Shown here: piece after piece, positions 1-5,345 of the stretch
Layout of the letters: each line of letters opens with the position of its first letter
Numbering within the stretch: position 1 is the first letter of the stretch
Assembly: GCA_030533315.1 (NCBI GenBank)
Contig: JAUNJL010000003.1
Span: forward strand, 1-6,687
From: Eubacteriales bacterium
Lineage (GTDB): Bacteria > Bacillota_A > Clostridia > Lachnospirales > Lachnospiraceae
DNA length: 6,687 bases
Direction of reading: 5' to 3'
Notes under the pieces: model-generated
What the model was told of the DNA's origin: nothing
Databases searched by the model: none
Seen by the model: the letters and a program-made list of their open reading frames with translations, nothing else
Made by a program: the position numbers and the translations under genes

Positions 1-282
1 TATGATACTAATATAATTTTATGAGAAAATCAACCTTTTTTTGGTGGTTATTACCAATTCTATCATTGATTGGGATTGGGGCGGGTCCGGAGGACGGGGC
101 TTGTGTATTTTTGCCAAAAATGGTATGATTAGACAAATTGGGTGCTCTGGATCCCCGTGGGACCGGGAGCCAGGTCCTGGTTCTGCCGAAGGCGCATGCA
201 GGCGGGCCAGGCATTTGCATCATGATGGAAGAGATCCATGGAGCCCAGGGACGCTCCGGGATTTCCAGGAAGGACGGCGGCT
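1..282. other. Gene-free leader and upstream intergenic region
   Basis: No convincing gene is seen here. Positions 1-60 are AT-rich and contain a second TATAAT at 12-17 whose -35 would lie outside the window, so an additional upstream promoter is possible. From about 75 the DNA becomes GC-rich. A probable promoter lies at 101-129. The transcribed leader (about 136-282) holds an 11-base palindrome CCAGGTCCTGG at 170-180, a possible hairpin pairing 158-164 with 173-179, and a second one pairing GGAGC (240-244) with GCTCC (253-257). Short frames through the region have poor starts and no recognisable protein features. The leader matches no riboswitch class I recognise. Confidence 0.5.
101..129 (+). 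promoter_or_regulatory. Probable sigma-A promoter for the ABC-2 exporter operon
   Basis: A -35 element TTGTGT (101-106) is followed by a 17-base spacer and the -10 element TATGAT (124-129). A TGn extension sits directly before the -10 (TG at 121-122). Transcription would start near 136, giving a leader of about 147 nt before the ATPase start codon. The spacing and extended -10 support the call; the -35 matches at three of six bases only. Confidence 0.55.
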
Positions 283-1119
283 ATGATAGAATTGAGAGAC
301 CTTACCAAGACCTTTGACGGGTTTACGGCGGTAGATCATTTGAATCTGAAGATCGAAACGGGAGAGTTCTTTGGCCTTCTGGGGCCGAACGGTGCGGGGA
401 AGACCACCACCATCGGGATGATCTCCACCCTTCTCCTCCCCACCCAGGGGGAGGTTTTGATAGACGGACAGGTGCTGAACAGAAAAAACACAGCCTTGAA
501 GCGGAAGCTGAGCGTCATCACCCAGGAATACTCGATGCGCCAGGACATGACCATGGACGAGGTGATGGAATACCAGGGGAGACTTTACTTCATGCCCGTG
601 AAGAAAATACGGGCCAGAAGCCAGGAGCTTTTGGAGTTTTGCGGCCTTCTCCGCTACAGAAAACGGACGGTGCGCAAGCTCTCCGGGGGCATGAAGCGAA
701 AGCTGATGCTGTGCAGGGCCCTCCTCACGGAGCCGCAGATCCTGGTGCTGGACGAGCCCACCGCAGGAATGGACGCCATCTCCCGGAGACAGATGTGGAG
801 TCTTCTTCGCACCCTGAATGACCAGGGGATGACCATCCTTCTCACCACCCACTACATGGAGGAGGCGGAGACCCTCTGCCACAGGACGGCCCTGATGCAC
901 CAGGGGAGGCTGGAGGAGCTGGACACCCCCCAAAATATGATACGGGCCCTGGGGCCGGTTGCGGTGGACGAGATGACGCCCCAGGGACAGAGGACCACCT
1001 ATTATCCCCACAAGGAGGCGGCCATCGCTTATATCCACACCCTGGAGGGACAGCCCGCCATGCGGAGCACCACCCTGGAGGACGTGTTTGTGGTGCGGGC
1101 GGGAAAGCATCTGGGCTGA
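283..1119 (+). CDS. ABC-2 type exporter, ATP-binding protein (DrrA/CcmA-like)
   Basis: This is the cytoplasmic ATPase of an ABC-2 type exporter; it should power transport through the permease encoded next to it. In the 278-residue product the Walker A motif GPNGAGKTT is at residues 34-42, the Q-loop glutamine at 81, the signature LSGGMKRKL at 133-141, Walker B ILVLDE at 153-158 and the switch histidine at 190 (TTHYMEEAE). The C-terminal TLEDVFV at 264-270 is typical of the DrrA-like branch, where it follows a short domain after the ATPase core. All catalytic residues are intact. The start at 283 is chosen because AGGAAGG (267-273) sits nine bases ahead and MIELRDL is a normal family N-terminus; the in-frame start at 238 has no comparable site and adds 15 atypical residues. 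The substrate cannot be read from the sequence: drugs, peptides, lipids or polysaccharides are all possible. Confidence 0.93.
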   Translation: MIELRDLTKTFDGFTAVDHLNLKIETGEFFGLLGPNGAGKTTTIGMISTLLLPTQGEVLIDGQVLNRKNTALKRKLSVITQEYSMRQDMTMDEVMEYQGRLYFMPVKKIRARSQELLEFCGLLRYRKRTVRKLSGGMKRKLMLCRALLTEPQILVLDEPTAGMDAISRRQMWSLLRTLNDQGMTILLTTHYMEEAETLCHRTALMHQGRLEELDTPQNMIRALGPVAVDEMTPQGQRTTYYPHKEAAIAYIHTLEGQPAMRSTTLEDVFVVRAGKHLG

Positions 1120-1139
1120 TCAAGAAGGAGACAGGAAAA

Positions 1140-1871
1140 ATGGGTATTTTGACAGTGCTATGGGAAAAATGGACGGAGTTCCGCAGGGATTTTTACAAGA
1201 TCACCCTGGCGGCCATGATCGCTCCCCTCATGTACCTCATCGTGTTTGGCATGGGGATTCAGATGGTGTCCCACGGGGAGCCGTATCTGAACTTTCTGAT
1301 CCCCGGGGTGGTGGCCCTTACCACCATGAACGGCAGCTTCAACGCCATCGCCCAGAACCTGAACGTGCAGCGTCTCTACGAAAAGGCCTTCGACCAGGTG
1401 ATGATCTCCCCCACGCCTCTTTGGCAGTTCATCGTGGGACAGATCATCGGGGGCTCCCTGAGGGGACTCTATGCAGGCTGCATCATCATGCTTTTGGTGC
1501 TTCCCGTGAAGACGGGACTTGTGTTTAACGGGATCACCCTGTGCATCATGCTGCTGAACGGGGCCGTTTTTTCCACCATCGGGGTGGTGGTGTCCTTCTA
1601 TGCAAAAAACCATGCGGACGTGCCCCGTTTTTCCAATTATGTGATCATGCCCATGTCGTACCTGTGCAACACCTTTTTTTCCACGGACAACATGCCGGCC
1701 GGTATGTCGCGGGTGGTGAGCTGTCTGCCCCTTTCCCAGACCAGCGGCATGATCCGGAGCATCGCCAACGGCGGGGAGACCGATTACAGGGGGATTCTGA
1801 TCCTTCTTGCCTATCTGGTCCTGTTTGTGGCCATGGCGTTCTGGTTTCTGTACAAAAAGAAAAATCTGTAA
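1140..1871 (+). CDS. ABC-2 type exporter, permease protein
   Basis: This is an integral membrane permease of 243 residues that should pair with the upstream ATPase. Hydrophobic stretches near residues 21-42, 51-71, 97-120, 130-153, 164-182 and 219-238 fit the six-helix ABC-2 membrane domain (DrrB/NodJ-like). The amphipathic N-terminus (WEKWTEFRRDFYK) precedes helix 1, and the segment CNTFFSTDNMPAGMS (176-190) followed by CLPLSQTSGMIRSI (195-208) matches the conserved loop between the last two helices in this superfamily. Only one permease gene is present, so a homodimer is expected. AGGAG at 1126-1130 lies nine bases before the ATG, and the gene starts 20 bases after the ATPase stop, so the two are co-transcribed. 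Export rather than import is inferred from the family. No cargo or resistance marker is evident nearby. Confidence 0.9.
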   Translation: MGILTVLWEKWTEFRRDFYKITLAAMIAPLMYLIVFGMGIQMVSHGEPYLNFLIPGVVALTTMNGSFNAIAQNLNVQRLYEKAFDQVMISPTPLWQFIVGQIIGGSLRGLYAGCIIMLLVLPVKTGLVFNGITLCIMLLNGAVFSTIGVVVSFYAKNHADVPRFSNYVIMPMSYLCNTFFSTDNMPAGMSRVVSCLPLSQTSGMIRSIANGGETDYRGILILLAYLVLFVAMAFWFLYKKKNL

Positions 1872-1889
1872 AAGTCAAGGGGGATCGAG

Positions 1890-2444
1890 ATGAGATTTCA
1901 TGAGAAGGGGCAAAGGAGGATGAGATGGAGGGCTGCCGTGCTCTTTTTCCTTTTGATGGCGGCGCCTGTCTGCTCTGCGGCGGCAGAGCCGGTTTCCGTG
2001 GCCATGAAGGACGGGGAGTATGCGGTGGAGGTTTCCATGACGGGGGGAAGCGGCAAGGCCAGCGTCGCCAGTCCTACCATCCTTGTGGTACGGGAGGGAA
2101 AGGCCTACGCAAGGCTGGTGTGGAGCAGCTCTCACTACGATTACATGGTGGTGGACGGGGAAAAGATCCTCAACGAAAATACACAGGGAGGCTATTCCAC
2201 CTTTACCGTCCCCATTCTTTCCTTTGATGAGGAAAACCAGGTGATCGCAGACACCACGGCCATGGGAGCTCCCCATGAGATCATCTACACCCTCACCTTT
2301 TACGGGGATTCCGTCACTTCCAAGGGGGAGCTTCCCCAGGAGGCGGCCAAGAAGGTGCTGGCAGTGGCGGCGGTGATCATCGTGGGCGGAGGAATCCTGA
2401 ACCATTTTGTCAATAAGAGGAGGAACCGGGACTACATGGGATAA
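1890..2444 (+). CDS. Secreted, membrane-anchored protein with a NEAT-like domain
   Basis: The 184-residue product has a basic N-terminus, a hydrophobic signal core (about 15-28) and a likely signal peptidase I site near SAAAE (29-33). Cys28 is not in a good lipobox. One beta-rich domain spans about 41-138. A hydrophobic segment at about 156-170 followed by NKRRNRDY would anchor the C-terminus with positive charges inside. The domain pattern (SPTILVVREGKAYARLVWSS, then YDYMVVDGEK, then STFTVPILSF, ending in PHEIIYTLTF) resembles the strand order of NEAT heme-binding domains; this is pattern recognition, not a search result. An HxxxY (His129, Tyr133) stands where NEAT proteins usually carry YxxxY. 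AAGGGGG (1877-1883) is six bases before the ATG at 1890. The alternative in-frame ATG at 1920 has AGGAGG directly touching it, which is too close. It lies 18 bases after the permease gene, so it is in the same operon. If not heme-related, it may be an accessory factor of the exporter. Confidence 0.8.
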   Translation: MRFHEKGQRRMRWRAAVLFFLLMAAPVCSAAAEPVSVAMKDGEYAVEVSMTGGSGKASVASPTILVVREGKAYARLVWSSSHYDYMVVDGEKILNENTQGGYSTFTVPILSFDEENQVIADTTAMGAPHEIIYTLTFYGDSVTSKGELPQEAAKKVLAVAAVIIVGGGILNHFVNKRRNRDYMG

Positions 2445-2459
2445 AAAATAAAAAACCTC

Positions 2460-2488
2460 TTGTGGAAGTTCTGGGGCTGTGGTATAAT
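2460..2488 (+). promoter_or_regulatory. Strong extended -10 promoter of the thiamine salvage operon
   Basis: TTGTGG (2460-2465), a 17-base spacer, a TGn extension (2480-2482) and a perfect TATAAT (2483-2488) form a very good sigma-A promoter. Transcription should start near 2495, just a few bases before the TPP aptamer. The -10 is flanked by an inverted repeat, TGTGG (2478-2482) and CCACA (2490-2494). The promoter lies only 15 bases after the preceding gene, and I see no clear terminator between them. Confidence 0.8.
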
Positions 2489-2499
2489 GCCACACAGAA

Positions 2500-2579
2500 A
2501 CGGGGAGGCTTGTGCCTGAGAGTAAACCGGACGGTTTTGACCCTTTGAACCTGATGCAGATAATGCTGACGCAGGAAAA
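2500..2579 (+). ncRNA. TPP riboswitch aptamer (THI element)
   Basis: The conserved thi-box blocks are present in order and spacing: CGGGGAGGC (2501-2509), a short P3 stem, CTGAGA (2516-2521), GACCCTTTGAACCTGAT (2539-2555), the P4/P5 segment GCAGATAATGCTGACGCAGG (2556-2575) and the trailing GAAA. These correspond to the pyrimidine-sensing and pyrophosphate-sensing arms of the TPP aptamer. The P3 arm is short (AGGC paired with GCCT around TTGT). It sits between a strong promoter and an intrinsic terminator, so control is most likely by transcription attenuation: TPP bound means termination. It controls the downstream importer and hydrolase genes, which are expected to salvage thiamine precursors. 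Confidence 0.95.
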
Positions 2580-2589
2580 TATGGAAGCT

Positions 2590-2620
2590 GCACACAAGGA
2601 GGAGGTTCTTTTTTGTGTGC
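2590..2620 (+). promoter_or_regulatory. Hairpin between TPP aptamer and terminator (expression platform)
   Basis: GCACACAA (2590-2597) pairs perfectly with TTGTGTGC (2613-2620) across a 15-base loop. The loop starts with a purine-rich GGAGGAGG that looks like a ribosome binding site but has no fitting ATG start behind it. The hairpin lies between the aptamer and the terminator and does not overlap the terminator stem, so it may space or organise the expression platform rather than act as the antiterminator itself. Confidence 0.5.
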
Positions 2621-2630
2621 CTGTCTGTAT

Positions 2631-2659
2631 GCCAGTGCGTCCGCACTGGCGTTTTTTTT
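2631..2659 (+). terminator. Rho-independent terminator of the TPP riboswitch
   Basis: GCCAGTGC (2631-2638) and GCACTGGC (2643-2650) form a perfect eight-pair stem with a GTCC loop, followed by a run of eight T (2652-2659) and a second six-T run at 2662-2667. This is a textbook intrinsic terminator about 55 bases after the aptamer. GACGCA in the 3' strand of the aptamer (2568-2573) is perfectly complementary to TGCGTC (2636-2641) in the terminator stem and loop. Ligand-free RNA could therefore use that pairing to prevent termination; this mechanism is inferred. Confidence 0.9.
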
Positions 2660-2727
2660 AGTTTTTTATCTGGACGGATCCAGGGATGCGTCCGGCAAAA
2701 AATACAAAAGATTGCGGGAGATCATTC

Positions 2728-3489
2728 ATGAAGAAAAAAGTGACGAGATTTGCCCCAGGCCTGGTGATCCTGGGACTTTTGGTTTTGTGGGAGCTGGTGG
2801 TCCGGATTCTGGGGATCCCTCTCTACGTGCTTCCGGCGCCCACGGCCGTGGTGCGTACCCTTGGTACGGAGATGACCAGTCTTCTTGGCCATGGCTGGGT
2901 CACGGTGGGGGAGGCGCTGGCGGGAATGGGGATCTCCTTCGTGCTGGGAGTGTCCATGGGGATCCTCATGGACGCCATGCCTACCTTCCGGCGGTGTGTC
3001 TATCCCATTCTGGTGGTCACCCAGACGGTTCCCACCATTGTGCTGGCGCCCATCTTTATCATTTATCTGGGGTTTGGCTACGCCCCCAAGATCCTCACGG
3101 TGGTGCTCATGTGCTTTTTTCCCATTGTGGTCAGCTTCAGCGACGGGCTTAGCCAGATGGATGAGGAGTACCTGGCCCTTGTCAGGACCTACGGGGGAAG
3201 TCCTATGCAGCTTTACCGTATTGTGAAGATCCCGGCGGCCATGATCTCTCTTTTGTCAGGACTGAAGGTGGCGGCCACCTACAGCATCAGCGGCGCTGTG
3301 GTGGGGGAGTGGATCGCCTCCCAAAGGGGGCTGGGATATTATTTGATCCGGGCGAAAAACGGATACATGCTGGACAAGGTCTTTGCCTGCGTGGTGATGA
3401 TCATCGTCCTGAGCCTGTTGATGAATGGCCTGGTGAAGCTGCTGGGCTATCTGGTCCTTCCCATGAACAGAAGGAAGGGCCGCTGCTGA
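2728..3489 (+). CDS. thiX: Thiamine-precursor ABC importer, permease (ThiX-like)
   Basis: This is the membrane subunit of an ABC importer of the NIT/TauT/SsuC permease family, with 253 residues (usual size about 250). Hydrophobic segments occur near residues 8-27, 61-82, 93-114, 121-137, 175-192 and 215-245. The cytoplasmic coupling loop with the EAA-type motif is at 146-171 (EEYLALVRTYGGSPMQLYRI followed by VKIPAA). N-terminal PLYVLPAPTAV is also typical of the family. The TPP riboswitch directly upstream and the THI5-like binding protein downstream point to HMP or formylaminopyrimidine-type precursors as substrate; the permease alone would not show this. The start at 2728 is chosen because GGGAG (2716-2720) lies seven bases ahead and MKKKVTRF is a normal N-terminus. 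The in-frame ATG at 2686 has a poor site and adds 14 residues. The symbol follows ThiXYZ of Firmicutes and rests on context. Confidence 0.85.
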   Translation: MKKKVTRFAPGLVILGLLVLWELVVRILGIPLYVLPAPTAVVRTLGTEMTSLLGHGWVTVGEALAGMGISFVLGVSMGILMDAMPTFRRCVYPILVVTQTVPTIVLAPIFIIYLGFGYAPKILTVVLMCFFPIVVSFSDGLSQMDEEYLALVRTYGGSPMQLYRIVKIPAAMISLLSGLKVAATYSISGAVVGEWIASQRGLGYYLIRAKNGYMLDKVFACVVMIIVLSLLMNGLVKLLGYLVLPMNRRKGRC

Positions 3490-3534
3490 AAAAGGTTTCC
3501 ATAAAACAAATTTCACATAAAAAGGAGAACGATC

Positions 3535-4539
3535 ATGAGAGGAAACTGGAAAAAGGGGGCGGCCCTTTTGTGTGCGGCCGCCGTGCTGGCAGGAGGAAGC
3601 GCATCCGTATTTGGAAAGGGAGGGGAGGACAAGGATCTGAAAAAGGTGACGGTGATCCTGGACTACGTCCCCAACACCAATCATACGGGGATGTACGTGG
3701 CCCTGGACAAGGGCTACTATGAGGAGGCCGGTCTGGACGTGGAGATCATCGAGCCCACCGACGGAGCCACCGCCACCCTCATCGCCCAGCAGAAGGGAAC
3801 CTTTGGGATCAGCTACCAGGAGGACGTGACCATTGCGCTGACGGCGGAGGATCCCCTTCCCATCAAGGCGGTTGCCGCCGTCATCCAGCACAACACCTCC
3901 GGCTTTGTCAGCCTGGCGGACAGCGGCATCCAGTCCCCGGCGGACTTTGAGGGAAAAACCTACGCTGGCTGGGGAGGGCCCGGCGAGTCTGCCGTCCTGG
4001 AGGCCTGCATGAACCAGGCGGGGAAGGATTTTTCCAAGCTGAACGTGGTGATTTCCGACGGCTCCGGCTTTGAGGCCCTGGGAAAGAGCTGCGACCTCAT
4101 GTGGTTCTTCGAGGGCTGGGACTGCGTGAATGCTCAGATGAACGACTGTGCCCTGAATTACATGGAGCTGCGGCAGCTGGACGAGAGGCTGGATTATTAC
4201 ACGCCGGTGATCATCACCAGCGACCAGGTGATCCAGGAGGATCCGGAGATGGTAAAGGCCTTCCTGGCAGCCACGGCAAAGGGCTATGAGGACACCATAC
4301 AGGAGCCGGAGGCCTGCGCCGGGATTCTTCATGGATATGCGCCGGATTATGACCTGGAGATGCTGGAGAGATCCCAGGTGTACCTGGCGGACAAATTTAT
4401 GGAGGATACCCACACATGGGGTGTGATGAAGGATGAGGTTTGGGACAATTATGCGGCCTTCCTTCAGGAATACGGGGTGATCCAGGAGGTGCTGCCCGCC
4501 TCTGACTGCTACACAAACCAGTTTTTGGGAGGTCAATGA
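3535..4539 (+). CDS. thiY: Thiamine-precursor ABC importer, substrate-binding protein (ThiY/THI5-like)
   Basis: The 334-residue product is a periplasmic-type binding protein of the NMT1/THI5-like family, which binds pyrimidine precursors of thiamine and passes them to the ABC permease. The family hallmark LDYVPNTNHTGMYVA is at residues 42-56, followed by GYYEEAGLDVEI (60-71), GISYQEDVT (91-99), AGWGGPGESA (144-153) and FFEGWD (191-196), all typical of ThiY proteins. The N-terminus has a basic stretch and a hydrophobic core (about 8-20). The place where a lipobox cysteine would be expected reads VLAGGSAS (17-24), and the only nearby cysteine, Cys13, is inside the core without a lipobox. Cleavage by signal peptidase I near SVFG (24-27), or an uncleaved anchor, is possible. 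AAAGGAGA (3521-3528) precedes the ATG by about seven bases. The stop overlaps a potential ATG of the next frame (ATGA at 4536-4539). Confidence 0.9.
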   Translation: MRGNWKKGAALLCAAAVLAGGSASVFGKGGEDKDLKKVTVILDYVPNTNHTGMYVALDKGYYEEAGLDVEIIEPTDGATATLIAQQKGTFGISYQEDVTIALTAEDPLPIKAVAAVIQHNTSGFVSLADSGIQSPADFEGKTYAGWGGPGESAVLEACMNQAGKDFSKLNVVISDGSGFEALGKSCDLMWFFEGWDCVNAQMNDCALNYMELRQLDERLDYYTPVIITSDQVIQEDPEMVKAFLAATAKGYEDTIQEPEACAGILHGYAPDYDLEMLERSQVYLADKFMEDTHTWGVMKDEVWDNYAAFLQEYGVIQEVLPASDCYTNQFLGGQ

Positions 4540-4601
4540 CCTGGGGGCAGAAAAGGTGCTTGCGGCGGATGAAACAGGAAAAAGGGGAGAGGGTAACGAT
4601 T

Positions 4602-5345
4602 ATGAGGCTGAAGGTCCAGAATCTGAGATTTTCTTATCCGGGACAGGAGATTTTGCGGCGGTTGTCCTTTGAGGCGGGGGACGGGGAGTTCGTCAGCATC
4701 CTGGGGCCGTCGGGCTGTGGAAAGTCCACGCTGCTGAATCTCCTGGCAGGCATTCGCAGGCCGGAGGAGGGAAGTCTTTTTCTCGACGGCAGAAGGGTGG
4801 AGTGGGGGGAAGGCTCCTTTGCCTACATGCCCCAGAAGGATCTTCTGCTCCCCTGGAGGACCATTTTGGATAACGTGTGTCTTTATGGAGAGATTCACCA
4901 CACGAAGGAGTCCATGAAGGGAAAAGCCAGGGAGCAGATGGCAAGGTTCGGCCTGGAGGGGTGCGAGGAAAAGTATCCCCATGAGCTGTCCGGCGGTATG
5001 CGCCAGAGGGCCGCTTTCCTGCGCACCACCTTATGCGAGGCGGAGATCTATCTTCTGGACGAGCCCTTTGGCGCCCTGGACGTGATCACCAGAAGCGATA
5101 TGCAGGATTGGCTGAAGGAGCTTTGCGCCTCCCTGAAAAAGACCATCCTTTTGGTGACCCATGACACGGACGAGGCCATTTATCTTTCCGACAGGATCCT
5201 GGTCATGGGAGCTCCCGGTGAGGGCATCCGATGTGAGATCGGGATCACCCAGAAGGACCGCTCCAGGGAGTGGCTGTACCGCCAGGGGGAGCTTCGCTCC
5301 TCCATACACAAGATCATAAAGGGGGAAACGGGAGATGCTTATTGA
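4602..5345 (+). CDS. thiZ: Thiamine-precursor ABC importer, ATP-binding protein (ThiZ-like)
   Basis: This is the cytoplasmic ATPase of the importer, of the NIT/TauB/SsuB type. In the 247-residue form Walker A GPSGCGKST is at 35-43, the Q-loop MPQKDLLLPW at 76-85, the signature LSGGMRQRA at 129-137, Walker B IYLLDEPFGALD at 149-160 and the switch histidine at 187 (VTHDTDEA). LLPW after the Q-loop is characteristic of this importer group. The start at 4602 is preferred because the protein then begins MRLKVQNLRFSY, the usual N-terminus, and GGGGAGAGGG (4584-4593) is about nine bases ahead. A longer form starting at 4536 (22 more residues) would overlap the thiY stop as ATGA and has GGGAGG only three bases upstream; it cannot be excluded. 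An in-frame ATG also exists at 4569. The end overlaps the hydrolase gene by 11 bases, suggesting translational coupling. Confidence 0.9.
   Translation: MRLKVQNLRFSYPGQEILRRLSFEAGDGEFVSILGPSGCGKSTLLNLLAGIRRPEEGSLFLDGRRVEWGEGSFAYMPQKDLLLPWRTILDNVCLYGEIHHTKESMKGKAREQMARFGLEGCEEKYPHELSGGMRQRAAFLRTTLCEAEIYLLDEPFGALDVITRSDMQDWLKELCASLKKTILLVTHDTDEAIYLSDRILVMGAPGEGIRCEIGITQKDRSREWLYRQGELRSSIHKIIKGETGDAY

Noticed and set aside
1..60. Divergent minus-strand promoter in the AT-rich left edge
   Set aside because: TTGATT on the minus strand has only a weak -10 candidate at proper spacing, and any target gene would lie outside the window.
41..286. 81-codon + strand frame in the leader
   Set aside because: It would start with TTG without a ribosome binding site, spans the predicted promoter and overlaps the ATPase start; it shows no protein features.
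220..1110. 296-codon open frame on the minus strand
   Set aside because: It is antisense to the ABC-2 ATPase, which has all ATPase motifs intact. The composition is that of a shadow frame.
2444..2460. A-rich stretch after the NEAT-like gene as a terminator
   Set aside because: No stem-loop with a T run on the + strand is present, and on the minus strand the flanking sequence does not form a convincing stem.
2491..2619. CACACA at 2491-2496 as an alternative partner of TGTGTG at 2614-2619
   Set aside because: The predicted transcription start near 2495 leaves most of the first CACACA outside the RNA, so it cannot compete with the local hairpin at 2590-2620.
2613..3152. 179-codon + strand frame starting TTG behind an SD-like sequence
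   Set aside because: It reads through the terminator hairpin and then overlaps the permease gene out of frame with Gly- and His-rich sequence. Only the leader part was kept as a low-interest finding.
3256..4536. 426-codon open frame on the minus strand
   Set aside because: It lies antisense to the clear thiX and thiY-like genes, has no recognisable domain, is rich in His, Leu and Gly in the way of antisense frames of GC-rich genes, and lacks a supported start.
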